Source of the DNA: Pelobates cultripes
Lineage: Eukaryota; Chordata; Amphibia; Anura; Pelobatidae
NCBI GenBank assembly: GCA_933207985.1
Contig: OW240916.1
Span: 291,871,514-291,935,513 of the forward strand
Direction of reading: 5' to 3'
DNA length: 64,000 nt
Position numbers and translations under genes: made by a program. Below the pieces are notes generated by a model, which searched no databases, was not told the origin of the DNA, and was given only the letters and a program-made list of their open reading frames with translations. Of the stretch, positions 21,961-32,648 are shown piece after piece; the first letter of the stretch is position 1; each line of letters opens with the position of its first letter.

Positions 21961-22550
21961 CAGTGAAGTGTTCCTTTAATAAAGCAGTTTTGTATATAGG
22001 TCATGCTGCTGGAGTTTAACAGCTTAATTCTCTGCCATTTACAAGTTAAATCACATTGTTTATGTAGCCCTAGCCAGACCTCCCCTGGCTGCAACTCACA
22101 CAGCCCATGGAAAACAATTACAGCACAGTGTGTTTACTTTAGAAGTTACTCCACGCTGTTGTTACTTCTGTGCACATTGAAAGTCTGTCATCAGGATGCA
22201 TAGCATGCTGGCAACAAACAACCAATGCCAACATGGCCCCCCTCTCCATGCTACCCAGTCAATCCCTCAGCCCATGTTCCATGACATCACTCTAGTGAGG
22301 AAGTGACGTCACTGGAGCAGTATACGGCTGAAGGGAGAAATTGACTTAGGCATGAAATGGCAGGTATGTTTTTGCTTTACTTTTTTCTATGTTTTTTTAG
22401 ATGGGACCATTCTAGGATGGATTACTGCAACCAAAAACAGGGTTTATTTAAAACACTTTTTTTGACTGGAGTAACCATTTAACTGGACTTTAAGCACATG
22501 CAGGAGGCTGCGGTATGCTCTAATTGGACATTAACAGAGTAGGAGATACA

Positions 22551-23709
22551 TACCGTATATACTCGAGTATAAGTCGAGTTTTTCAGCACATTTTTTGTGC
22601 TGAAAAACCCTCACTCGACTTATACTCGAGTCACTGTCTGTATTATGGCAACTTACATTGCTATAATACAGACCAGGACCGCCGGGCTCATTACAAGCAC
22701 GGCGGTCCTGTTGGGGGCTGGCAGAGAGCTGTTACCTTTCCTGCGCTCCGTGCGGCCGAGAGACTTACAGTGGAGGAGAAGGGAGCTGACCGAACCGGAG
22801 GAGAGAGAAGGGAGCTGACAGGAGCTGCAGGAAAGGTAAGTAACAGCTCGCTGCTAGCCCCCCTCCTGCACAGCCCATCCACTGGACCACCATGGAATGA
22901 GAGCCCCCCTCCCTGGCCAGCTAACAAGCAGGAAGGGGTGACAAAAATAAATATAAATAAAAAATTAAATAATATAATTAAAAAATTTATAATATATATA
23001 AAATAATAATAATAATTTTAAAAAATATTAAAAATGCCCACCCCCCCCACCAAGGCTCTGCATCACATACACACACTGCACTCATACACACACACACACA
23101 CTGTATTCATACACACTGCACTCATACACACACACACAGCACTCATACACACACACACACTGCATTCATACACACACACACTGCACTCATACACACACAC
23201 ACACACACTGCATTCATACACACACACACCGCACTCATACACACACACACACACACTGCACTCATATACACACTGCACTCATATACACACACACACTGCA
23301 CTCATACACACACACACACACACACTGAACTCATACACACACACACACTGCACTCATACACACACACCCTGTATTCATATACACACTGCATTCATACAAA
23401 CACTGCATTATATACACACACACTGCATTCATTATATACACACACTGCATTATATACAAACACTGCATTCATACAAACACACTGCATTATATACACACAG
23501 ACACTGCATTCATTATATACACACACTGTAAATAAATATTCAATTAATATAATTTTTGGGGGATCTAATTTTATTTAGAAATTTACCAGTAGCTGCTGCA
23601 TTTCCCACCCTAGTCTTATACTCGAGTCAATAAGTTTTCCCAGTTTTTCGGGGTAAAATTAGGGGTCTCGACTTATATGCGGGTCGACTTATACTCGAGT
23701 ATATACGGT
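22551..23709. mobile_element. TIR element with CTCGAG ends and internal CA array
   Basis: Terminal inverted repeats TACCGTATATACTCGAGTAT (22551-) and ATACTCGAGTATATACGGTA (-23709) extend about 27 bp. Just inside the left end is a second inversion: TATACTCGAG... and AAGTCGAGTTTTTCAGCACA pair with TGTGCTGAAAAACCCTCACT... The interior is GC-rich to about 22925, then AT-rich, then about 470 bp of CA-type repeats (23060-23530). No transposase is seen. The TSD is not clear. I do not assign a superfamily. Confidence 0.65.
23060..23530. repeat. CA-type microsatellite/minisatellite
   Basis: Irregular units of CACTGCACTCATACACACA-type with variable (CA)n runs. The long apparent open frame on each strand is a by-product of the repeat. 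Confidence 0.9.
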
Positions 23710-23946
23710 ACTTCCAAATTAAACACAAGGTGAAAAAACGGAATGCAAAAAAATGTGAGCTCTTTCTCAGGAAGTATGTAGGGAGGTTGTGTGAGCACAT
23801 GCAGGGAGGTGTGGTTAGGGCTGCATAAACATAGTGATTTAACTCCTCAATGGAAAATAATTGAGCAATGAGACTGCAAGGGCACGATCTATACACCAAC
23901 ACCACTTCATTAATGTAAATTTGTATTGATGCTTAGCGTGCCCATT

Positions 23947-24369
23947 TAAAGTAACAATCCAAGAACCATAATGACTACAGCCATTATAATTTAATATTAA
24001 CCACTCATTTGACACATTTTATTTAAGAGGATATTAGGGAGCTTTGGCTCCATTATGATTACTAATAGGACCTGGGGACCCTTGCTACTCAGCATTAAGT
24101 CCAAACCTTCTGCTCACTGGATAAGTATATAGTAGGGTACCCAGGGCTCCGTCCTAGCTATTAATGAGTATAGGAGACCTCCATTGTTTTATATAAACAT
24201 CGTAATTATCATGTATTGAGAGATTGTATAGGAGGGAGCATACTAATCATGAAACCTTCATGGGAAACACCTACTATTTAAAATGGATGCAACCCCCATC
24301 ATCTATGTGTTATGAGAACTATAGCATAAAGAAAGAGTGATGGACCTCCAGCAGGTTGTGGAGCATAAT
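23947..24369. other. Unassigned interval
   Basis: No coding frame, TIR or RNA gene recognised. Confidence 0.4.
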
Positions 24370-24373
24370 TTAA

Positions 24374-24996
24374 AGGAACACTATAGTCACCTAAGCAACT
24401 TTAGCTTAATGAAGCAGTTTTAGTGTATGATCATGCCTCTCAGGTTTCACTGCTCAATTATCTGCCATTTAGGAGTTAAATCACTTTGTTTCTATTTAAC
24501 CCCTTAAGGACACATGACATGTGTGACATGTCATGATTCCCTTTTATTCCAGAAGTTTGGTCCTTAAGGGGTTAAGCAGCCCTTGCCACACCTCCCTTGG
24601 CTCTGATTGATCCAGCCTGCACAAAAAAAAATGGTTTCACTTTCAATCAGATGTAATTTTTCTTAAACAATGTTATCTCTTGCTCTATAAATTGAAGTTT
24701 AATCACATACAGAAGGCTCTTGTAGGGTCTAGCAGGCTATTAATATAGCAGGGGATAAGAAAATCTAAATTAAACAGAACTTGCAATAAAGGAAGGATAA
24801 ACATTAGATGACTCTTTACAGGAAGTGTTTATGAAGGCTGTGCAAGTCACATGTAGGGAGGTGTGACTAGGGATCATAAACAAAGTGATTTAATTCCTAA
24901 ATGGCAGAGAATTGAGCAGTGAGACTGCAGGGGCATGACCTATACACCAAAACTGATTCATTAAGCTAAAGTTGTTTTGGTGACTATAGTGCCCCT
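24374..24996. mobile_element. T2/Kolobok MITE with nested MITE
   Basis: Flanked by TTAA at 24370-24373 and 24997-25000. The ends AGGAACACTATAGTCACCTA and GTGACTATAGTGCCCC form the TIR. It closely resembles 9020-9552 but contains an extra 76 bp (24500-24571 plus TTAA). Confidence 0.8.
24500..24571. mobile_element. piggyBac-like MITE (72 bp) with TTAA duplication
   Basis: TTAA at 24496-24499 and 24572-24575 flank CCCCTTAAGGACAC ... GGTCCTTAAGGGG, an inverted repeat starting CCC, as in piggyBac elements. A second copy, with one TIR diverged, is at 44188-44257. It interrupts the T2 MITE. Confidence 0.7.
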
Positions 24997-25000
24997 TTAA

Positions 25001-25499
25001 CATAGAAGCTAATCTAAAGCAGGTTGCTATAAATGAAGCAAAGAAGGGGTAATAAAAGGTCCCAAACTTAATTGACATCTCACAGACCTTCACCAGGTCC
25101 TCTCAAAATTCAAATTTATGCAAAATGCAGTTTGCTCTGTTATAAAAAAGTATTTATTCTTTTGTAATGATTATTAACTTTTTTACAATTACCTGAAAAA
25201 TACATATAACTGGTGTCTGGCCGAGAAAAAACAAGGAGAGAAGGCTTATAGTGTACAGATGGAAATAGTAAGAAAACTAAATAGCAGCTACTTTAATACA
25301 GTCTTACTAAAAAGATTCATAGAGCCTCTGAGCTCTTCCAAAACCAGCATAAAATCCAGAAGCAAGTGAAGATCCAGCAGTCGTTATTTCAGTGAAAGCA
25401 CAATCTCTTTATTTGTCCTCATAAAACGCAACTTTCAACCTTTATATGTGGACCATTATCAAATTGTATTAAACCATATTTCAGTAAGGACTGATTAAA
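25001..25499 (-). mobile_element. PLE-like 3' terminal fragment (weak)
   Basis: Read on the minus strand, 25425-25475 gives TTTGATAATGGTCC, a short spacer, then GGTTGAAAGTTGCG and an AT-rich tail. This resembles a decayed form of the core/stem II/GAAAC-GTT layout found in PLE terminal repeats elsewhere in the window. No coding region is adjacent. The limits are uncertain. Confidence 0.3.
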
Positions 25500-25504
25500 A
25501 ACAT

Positions 25505-25645
25505 TTAGCTACTTTGCTAGAAGTTGAAGAGTTATTTGATTTTAATAAATCATCAGAGTTCCATGATAAACCGCAAAGCCCTAACAATAAATATATTGAT
25601 GATCCAGCTGACATGGAAGAGTTATATAACAATGGACTGATATGA
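25505..25645 (+). pseudogene. Unrecognised coding-like fragment
   Basis: A 46-codon stretch is open and has protein-like composition (LATLLEVEELFDFNKSSEF, then NNKYIDDPADMEELYNNGL) before TGA. It has no start codon, and the frame is closed upstream. I do not recognise the family. It could be part of an unidentified retroelement gag-like or PLE N-terminal protein. Confidence 0.25.
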
Positions 25646-26450
25646 CCTAACAGTAGGGATTAGCAAAGCAGGAATCTAAAACCTATGCAACAACAGAAAC
25701 AAAGGTCATCTAAATTAAACAAAATCTAAAAACTGCATATTCTAATGGTAGGCAGAATATATATATACACTCCAATTAAAACAAAAGGAAAATCAAACTA
25801 ATGATATAAAATGCAAACAATACAATGTAACACACAATGAACAGTGCAAAGTGTTCTAACAATAAACAAAGGGACATTAGGGACCCATGAACTATTAAGA
25901 GCAGTCAAAAAAAGCAAACCAGGAACAAGGGACCACCATGCTCCATAATATATGCAAGTATTGGTTAGTTTGATGGTTGGAGAGCCCTTATAATGGTGAA
26001 ATAGAATAGCCAGTTACGTCTGTAGTGAATTTCAATGACAAGACTGTTACATGGTCAATACTTCGTACATTTTTCGTACACTTTGCTTCTTTGACAGAAA
26101 ATCTTTTTAAGACTACTGCCAGAGTGCAAAATCAGTATCAAGAGATCTCACAGGGGTCAGTAGGTTTTTATTTTTCCAAGTTGACTTAAATCAGTATATT
26201 TCTTCCCACTTTCATCTTTTAGGGAATAATAATGAGTGGGCCAGACCACTGCACTAATCTCGGAATTTTCCTCGTTGAATTTTTCATTTTCTTTGAATGA
26301 GTTATATTTTGAAGTCATAAGACCAAAAAGGCAGAACTGGAACACCAATTGTCTGTCACCAAAAACTTGTTCTCTACAAGTTTATAATAATCTACCTCCA
26401 ATTACCTTCCAACGAGAAATCATTCTATAATCGGTTCTCTCTACTCTTAT
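25646..26450. other. Unassigned AT-rich interval
   Basis: A 63-codon minus-strand frame at 26157-26348 has no recognisable motif. No repeat structure was identified. Confidence 0.35.
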
Positions 26451-26521
26451 AGCTCCAAAGCCTTTACCTCACTCCCCCCACATGCGATTATTCTCTGATT
26501 CTATTAATTCAATGAACAAAA
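26451..26521 (+). repeat. 71-bp direct repeat, copy 1
   Basis: AGCTCCAAAGCCTTTACCTC... matches 27312-27382 with about five mismatches. This copy lies upstream of the Tc1 element; the other is inside its transposase gene. Confidence 0.8.
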
Positions 26522-27311
26522 GAATGAAAAGATCAGAGTGAGAAGCACATAAAACGTACATTCATGAGGTTACAGAGTGTCAGCCTGCAGGAAGCAAACT
26601 GTCCTCATAGAAATATGGTGGTAGGGTTTTTTGAGATGGGGTAAAACTCCTGGACTGTTGGGTGATTTTTTTTTCATGATACATATATTTTCTTCTTTGT
26701 GTTTGACATTGAAGCATACCCTGGCAGAAATTGTGGAATATTGGCACTGTTTTTGAAAATATGACTGATCATGCAAAAAAAGGTTAATTTCCCAAACCTG
26801 TGGCTTTTTAAATTGCAATTAGTGTCTGTGTATATATAGTCAATGAGTTTGTTAGCTCTCACGTGGATGAACTGAGCAGGCTAGGTACTGAGCCATGGAG
26901 AGCAGAAGACCTGGGTAACAAGGTAATGGAACTTTATAAAGATGGAAAAGGATATAAAAAGATATTCAAAACCTTGAAAATGCCAGTCAGTACTATTCAA
27001 TTACTTATTAAGTAGTGGTAATTTTGGGGATCTCTTGATAACAAGCCACGGTCAGGTAGACCAAGAAAGATTTCAGCCACAACTGCCAGAAGAATTGTTC
27101 GGGATACAAAGAAAAACCCACAGATAACCTCAGGAGAAATACAGGATGCTCTGGAAAATGATGGCGGGGTTGTTTCAAGGAGCACAATATGACGATACTT
27201 GAACAAAAATGAGCTGCATGGTCGAGTTGCCAGAAAGAAACCTTCACAGCTTCTTGCACTTTGTAATTTGGAGTGATGAGACCAAAATAGAGCTTTATGG
27301 TAACAATCATA

Positions 27312-27382
27312 AGCTCCAAAGCCTTTACCTCACTCGCCCCACATGCAATCATTCTCTGATTCCATTAATTCAAGGAACAAAA
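27312..27382 (+). repeat. 71-bp direct repeat, copy 2, inside Tc1 gene
   Basis: Interrupts the transposase reading between LYGNNHK and VNKAYSEKN. About 93% identical to 26451-26521 (five differences by eye). Confidence 0.8.
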
Positions 27383-27714
27383 TGTTTGTAGAGGGTCAAC
27401 AAGGCCTATAGTGAAAAGAATACCACCCCCATTGTGAAGCATGGTGGTGGCTCACTGATGTTTTGGGGGGAGTGTGAGCTCTAAAGGCACAGGGAATATT
27501 GTAAAAATTGATGGCAAGATGAATGCAGAAAATAATGTTATCAGAAAATACTGGCAGACAATTTGCATTCTTCTGCACGAAGGCTGCACAAGGGAAGCTC
27601 TTGGACTTTTCAGCATGACAATAACCCTCAGCACAAGGCCAAGTTCACTCTCCAGTGGTTACATCAGAAAAATGTGAAGGTGCTGGAGTGGCCATCACAG
27701 TCTCCTGACCTTAA

Positions 27715-28319
27715 AGGGACACTATAGTCACCTGAACAACTTCAGCTTAATAAGGTTGTTCAGGTGAGAACTATAGCTCCCTGCAGCCTTTCTCATGTAA
27801 ACACTGTATTTTCTCAGAAAATACAGTGTTTACATTGAAAGCAAGGAACACCTCCAGTTGCAGTCACTCAGAGTGAACCAGAGGGACTTCGGAGTTGATG
27901 GAGGCATAATATGCCTCCATCCACTCAGATCTGCTTTCAGCAGAGCACAGGGCAGCACTGTGCACAGCATCCTGTGATTCAGTATCTCCTCCCTCTGCAT
28001 GCAGACACTGAACTTTCCTCATAGAGATTCATTGATTCAATTCATCACTATGAGGAGATGCTGATTGGCCAGGGCTGTGTTTGAATCATGTTGGCTCTGC
28101 CCCTGATCTGCCTCTTTGTCAGTTTCAGACAATCCTATGGGGAAGCACTGTGATTGGATCAGGCTACCACATGTCAGCAGATTTACAGCTTCAGGCTTGA
28201 ATACAATAAGAGTTTTACTATATTTATGGAGGCATGAGGGGCCCAGGGGGGCTAGATGGTGGTGTTAACACTATAGCGTCAGGAATACATGTTTGTGTTC
28301 CTGACCTTATAGTGATCCT
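27715..28319. mobile_element. T2/Kolobok MITE inserted in Tc1-A
   Basis: TTAA at 27711-27714 and 28320-28323. Removing it rejoins the transposase at SPDLN. The ends are AGGGACACTATAGTCACCTG and the hairpin CACTATAGCGTCAGGAATAC/GTGTTCCTGACCTTATAGTG. The interior has a strong inverted pair GTAAACACTGTATTTTC/GAAAATACAGTGTTTAC (about 27799-27836). Confidence 0.85.
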
Positions 28320-28331
28320 TTAATATCTTCA

Positions 28332-28475
28332 AGCCAGTCTGGGGAGATCTCAAACATGCGGTTCATTCTAGACAACCATGCATGACCTGGAGGCTTTTTG
28401 CCAAGACTAATGGACAACTATACCACCTGCAAAAATTAGGTCAGATCATTGAAGTGATCTGGGTGCAGTGTCCCT
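28332..28475 (+). repeat. Inverted duplication, left arm
   Basis: Spans the tail of the Tc1 transposase and the beginning of a T2-type hairpin. Its reverse complement occurs at 28826-28976, with one substitution and a 7-bp gap (by eye). Confidence 0.85.
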
Positions 28476-28649
28476 ATTGCACTTAATGCTGCAATGTAAA
28501 ACATTGCAGTTCCAGAGAAACTGAGACAGCCACTGGAGGCACTTCCTGCATCCAAACGGACCTTTGGTATCTGATGCTGGACGTCCTCACGCTCTGGACA
28601 TCCTCAAGCATTGATACAGCTTTGCAATACTGGCACTTATAGTGTCCCT
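28430..28649. mobile_element. T2-type MITE, truncated 5' end
   Basis: Contains GATCATTGAAGTGATCTGGG, TGCAATGTAAAACATTGCAG and the right end CACTTATAGTGTCCC at TTAA (28650-28653). The outer left arm of the first hairpin is missing and replaced by Tc1 sequence. Confidence 0.6.
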
Positions 28650-28732
28650 TTAATTAAAAAAAGAAAAATGCAAAATGGCAGTTGCTTTACATGTCAATGA
28701 ATATCAAACAACACAGATACGCTGGTGAATTA

Positions 28733-28751
28733 TATATTATATATATATATG

Positions 28752-28796
<45 letters not shown>
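28733..28796. repeat. (TA)n/(TG)n microsatellite in the loop
   Basis: About 60 bp of TA with GTATGTATG ends, in the spacer between the inverted arms. Confidence 0.9.
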
Positions 28797-28825
28797 AAGC
28801 AAATTTGTATTTGTATATTGTATAT

Positions 28826-28976
28826 AGGGACACTGCACCCAGATCACTTCAATGATCTGACCTAATTTTTGCAGGTGGTATAGTTGTCCATTAGTCTTGG
28901 CAAAATGCCTCCAGGTCATGCATAGTCTTTGGTTGTCTAGAATGAACCGCATGTTTGAGATCTCCCCAGACTGGCT
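28826..28976 (-). repeat. Inverted duplication, right arm
   Basis: Reverse complement of 28332-28475, carrying 7 extra bases (AAAGACT on the copied strand). The minus-strand frame here reads SRQ/NQRLCMTWRHFAKTNGQLYHLQKL, the same Tc1 peptide. Confidence 0.85.
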
Positions 28977-28989
28977 CCTTATATTATAA

Positions 28990-29765
28990 GGAAAGATATA
29001 GATAGATAGATAGATTGATAACTACATAGATAGATAGATTTTTTTTTAATCAGCTATTTAGGGCAACATTTTTTTATGTTTTGTTAATTTTGTCAACGCA
29101 CCATAACACTGTTTGTTTGGTGAATAGATCCAGTAGTGCAATCTTTTTTTTAGAAAGCCTTGTATTAATAGATGACAATAAAAGGAAAATTGCTGTTAGT
29201 TTATGACGAAATGTCAATGACATAAAACAGAAAGAAACCATTGTTTAAAAGCACTATTCTCAGAAAAAAAAAGTCTAAAAATGATCTGATTGATCAAAGC
29301 GTTACTATATTTAACTTAAAATCAGTTCATTTAACACCTTTGCACAAAAAAAAAAACTGTTGTACAGCAAGATTTCGAGAAAAAAACATTTATTGCTGTA
29401 AGCACAAACCTGTTTGGACTTAGGCAAATATGAAATTTTTTTCCCAAATTAGAGGTTTATTTTTTTATTTTTTTTCAATGTTAAACTAATAAACCACTTG
29501 TACAGTTCATGCTGGGAAAGTTAAATAACAGCCATTGTTTTTTCTTCACAACATGTTATTATGTAAAAGCAGCCAAAAATGACCCGGGCAATTAAATATT
29601 ATAACATGACAGTTCTGACACAACAATTACATCTGTCATGAAGGGGTTAGAATACAGAAAGCACTGTCTTCGATGTTTTTTTTTAATACAGCGATGTGTC
29701 ACTTTTTTTTTTTTTTTAATAAAAATGTGAATTTTCTTTTATTTTTTACTATATTTACACGGCAG
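28990..29765. other. AT-rich interval with homopolymer runs
   Basis: (GATA)n at about 28994-29037 and many A/T homopolymers. No gene or element recognised. Confidence 0.45.
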
Positions 29766-29905
29766 TGATAATGTTTTAACAGGGCCCTCAACACCCCGTG
29801 TTCCTGTGTGTCCAACTGGTCTTGTTGCAAATACTTTCCTATTGTACAACAAACATGGAATTTGTTGGCGCTTTATAAATCATATTAAAGCTAATTATAA
29901 TTATA
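29766..29905 (+). mobile_element. L2-like LINE 3' tail (diverged)
   Basis: Shares CAGGGCCCTCAACACC, TTCCTGTGTGTCCAACT and TTTGTTGGCGCTTTATAAAT with the tails at 11290-11403 and (antisense) 12627-12760. Confidence 0.55.
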
Positions 29906-31754
29906 TCAATACGGATCTTTTTTTTGTTTTTTTATACGCCTGAACTTGGTCTTTATAGAATGCTAATTCCTGACCTGTGACCTAACTTCCCTACAATACA
30001 AGCAGTAACTTCGTACCCCCTAAATAACATATATGCTTTGATAAAAAAAAAAAAACTATGGCACAGAATTATCACAATTAGGGTTAGTTTTCCTTTAATT
30101 TTCAATAACCAGTTTTTAAATGAAAGTAATGACTTTTTCCTGAATAAACTAAAATATTATCTATGTAGTAAAATAGTAATACATATTTATTTTGAATATC
30201 TGCTTTATGTACTTTATAAGACAGGCCTAGCAAACTACCACTGCCTAACACATACAAAAAAATTAAACACTGAGGATGTGATACTGTAGAACCCAAAACC
30301 AACATGGGATAGTAAAATGGAGGATCCTCCTTGATTGGATTAAATCCTACAAATGCAGCCTAATTCTAACAGTTTTCAGTAGTAAACTGGCATCCAGGGG
30401 GGTGGAATCTCAGTGAGCTATGTTACCATGGGCTGTGCAAACAAAAGCCTGTCTAGAAAATTACATTGGCAGGGCTTACTGAAGCATTCTGATTTTTATA
30501 GTAACATGTATACAACTCAATCAAATAAATACATCAACCAGCAGTTTATGGATCATCATACATCTGCACACACCAGCCTGCCAGCAGGGCACAATGCTCA
30601 TTAATGCCAAGATTAACAGAACCAGGAGCCCAGATAATAGCAGAACATTACTACCATGCACAATGAGTCAGAGTTACAAAATAAAAAATAATAAAAAAAC
30701 GTTTATGCAAAAATAGCAAAATGATTCCAAGCAGGTAGGTCCAATTAACCATCTCACTTACCTGCAGGGTACTCCTTATTGCAAGTAATGATAATAATAA
30801 TAATAACAAATAATAAATTCCAGTATTGCAATGCTTGCTGTTACCCCAGTGACAGGGTGAAGGTAGGGGCAGTATGGAGGATGAGGAGGAGGGAGGGGAA
30901 TGATGATGATGAGGATGCACATAAGGCCAGTGAGCCGGCCTCCTCCCCTCTGTATTACTCACCTCGGTGGGTGCTGGTTGCTCCTGATCTCGCTGCCAGG
31001 CTGATCCTGCCTCCCCAAGCTCTGCTGATGCCCCTACCCCTGTGACGTCACGATCCCCCCTACCCCTCCACCACCTTAAAGCTGCACACGCACCTTGTCC
31101 AGTCACAGCAAACTCCCTCCTCTCCTATAATTCCCATTCATTCTCTGCCACAGATCACAGTCTGATACTGTATTTTTTATTTTATTTGGAACGTTCTATC
31201 CCTCCCTCTCCAAAATTCCAATTGTGTTAAAGGGCAAATTCCCACTGAACTCGCTGTCAGTTATCTATGTTACTGACTGGGAGTGGCATGCTCCTTGAAA
31301 AAGCAGGGATTGGGTTACAGTGGCCTTCCAGTTCTCGTTGCTCTACAGTTCCCTCTGCTTGGCTGAGGGTGATAGGTATTGTGGAGAAGTCATATGTCAA
31401 ATCCTATTTCTTTCTTGTTTTTCTTTTTCATTTTTAATTGGGGTATAAATGTATGAAATAATGAATGGTTGTTGGGAACAGTGTACAAAGACTAACATAA
31501 GTAATTGCTTTATATAAAACAGTGTCCCTCTTTATGTGCTTGAGTTATATATAAACCATAAAACAGTATTTCTCTTTGAAGAAAAATACAGTGTTTTTTT
31601 CTTTGGAAGTTTAGTAAGACAGTAATTAAAAAATACAAATTTAACCCTTAATAAACTAAAAAAAAAAAACGATTTCGGATTTCTTAAATCAAAATTCGAG
31701 GAAGGTTAGTCAGTTAACTAGGAGTTGAGAAGCAGCAGGGAATTCAGAACAAAA
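29906..31754. other. Unassigned interval with a GC-rich patch
   Basis: Mostly AT-rich. 30840-31080 is GC-rich and CpG-bearing with one TGACGTCA palindrome (31042-31049), the consensus of CREB/ATF sites. Whether it is a host promoter or an old repeat cannot be told. Frames of 88 and 151 codons on opposite strands overlap it but show no recognisable motif. Confidence 0.35.
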
Positions 31755-31756
31755 TA

Positions 31757-32510
31757 CACTATATGGACAAAAGTATTGGGACACACCTCTCAATTTTTGA
31801 ATCCAGGTGTTTCAGTCAGGCCCATTGCCACAGGTGTATAAAATCAAGCACCTAGCAATGCGGTCTGCATTTACAAACGTTTATGAAAAAATGGGTCGTT
31901 CTGAAGAGTTCAGTGAATTCAAGCTTGGTACTGTGATAGCATGCCACCTTTGCAATAAGTCCGTTTGTGAAATTTCATCCCTGCTAGATATTCCATGGTC
32001 AACTGTAAGTGGTATTATGGGAAAGTGGATGCGTTTAGGAACAGCAGCAACTCAGCTACAAAGCGGAAGACCACGTAAAGTCACAGAGCAGGGTCACCGA
32101 GTGTTGAGGCACATGGTGCTTAAAATCACAGAGTTTTGCTGATTCCATAGCTGAAACTTCCACTGGCATTAATATGCGCACAAAAACCGTGTGGAGCTGG
32201 CCTTATGGAATGGGATTCCATGGCCGGGCAGCTGCATTCAAGCCTCACTTCATCAAGCTTCGGATTGAGTTGCGTAAAGCACGACCGTCACTGGACTCTG
32301 AAGTAGTGGAAACATGTTCTGTGTAGTGACAAACCATGCTTCTCATTTTGGCAGTCTGATAGGTGAGTCTGGGTTTGGCAGACACCAGGAGAATGCTACC
32401 TGCCTGACTGCATTGTGCTGTTTTTCAGGGGTTGGGAGAGGCCTCTTATTTCCATTGAAGGGAAATCTTAACGCTTCAGCATACCAAGACATCCGAGTAT
32501 CCCAACTGAA
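31757..32510 (+). mobile_element. Tc1-like transposon remnant (Tc1-B)
   Basis: The left TIR CACTATATGGACAAAAGTAT starts just after TA (31755-31756). A transposase fragment follows. Later phrases (TGCTGATTCCATAGCTGA, GGAATGGGATTCCATGGCCG, TTCAGCATACCAAGACAT) are further transposase pieces with deletions. The right TIR was not found. A different Tc1 subfamily from Tc1-A and 11541-12626. Confidence 0.75.
31861..32142 (+). pseudogene. Tc1 transposase N-terminal HTH fragment
   Basis: From the ATG at 31891 the frame reads MGRSEEFSEFKLGTVIACHL, CEISSLLDIPWSTVSGIM and LQSGRPRKVTEQGHRVLRHM, i.e. the paired-like helix-turn-helix half and the GRP linker of a Tc1 DNA-binding domain. The frame then ends at a TGA. 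The catalytic domain survives only as short shifted pieces downstream. The domain would bind the element's own TIRs; no catalysis is possible. Confidence 0.7.
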
Positions 32511-32648
32511 AAGCTTTGCTTACTTTTCTAATTAGTTTTTTTATAACTTGGCTATTTTGACCATAAATTTTAAATTCATTTTGAATTCACCTTGAACTGT
32601 CACTTCAGTGAATAAATCTTTTTTTTCATAGGATTCTTAAATACTTAA

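Larger units (their letters stand above)
21973..23946. mobile_element. T2-type MITE, split by the CTCGAG-TIR element
   Basis: The left part carries TAAAGCAGTTTTGTATATAG and TATGTAGCCCTAGCC. The right part carries GGAGGTGTGGTTAGGGCTGC, TTGAGCAATGAGACTGCAAG and the decayed end TTAGCGTGCCCATTTAAAG. The same blocks occur in one uninterrupted T2 copy at 9020-9552. The 1.16-kb insert at 22551-23709 explains the gap. Confidence 0.6.
26580..28425 (+). mobile_element. Tc1-like transposon remnant (Tc1-A)
   Basis: The 5' UTR-like region (from about 26580) leads into a decayed transposase (26890-28425). A T2 MITE (27715-28319) sits in the gene at TTAA. The 3' end is lost: sequence switches to the T2-type hairpin near 28430. 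The left TIR was not recognised. Confidence 0.75.
26895..28425 (+). pseudogene. Tc1 transposase, disrupted
   Basis: Readable pieces in order: an HTH region (ELYKDGKGYKKI; KMPVSTIQL), then RSGRPRKISATTARRIVRDTK and GEIQDALENDGGVVSRST, the catalytic-domain start WSDETKIELYG (first Asp), [21 protein letters not shown], and WPSQSPDL. The frame then resumes after the MITE with NIFKP and QPCMTWRLFAKTNGQLYHLQKL. Frameshifts and stops occur throughout; a 71-bp foreign block (27312-27382) lies between the first Asp motif and the GGGS motif; and a MITE interrupts SPDLN. Tc1 transposases cut and paste at TA. This copy cannot make a protein. Confidence 0.8.

Noticed and set aside
23034..23531. 165-codon His/Thr-repeat frame
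   Set aside because: Product of the CA array; both strands are open for the same reason.
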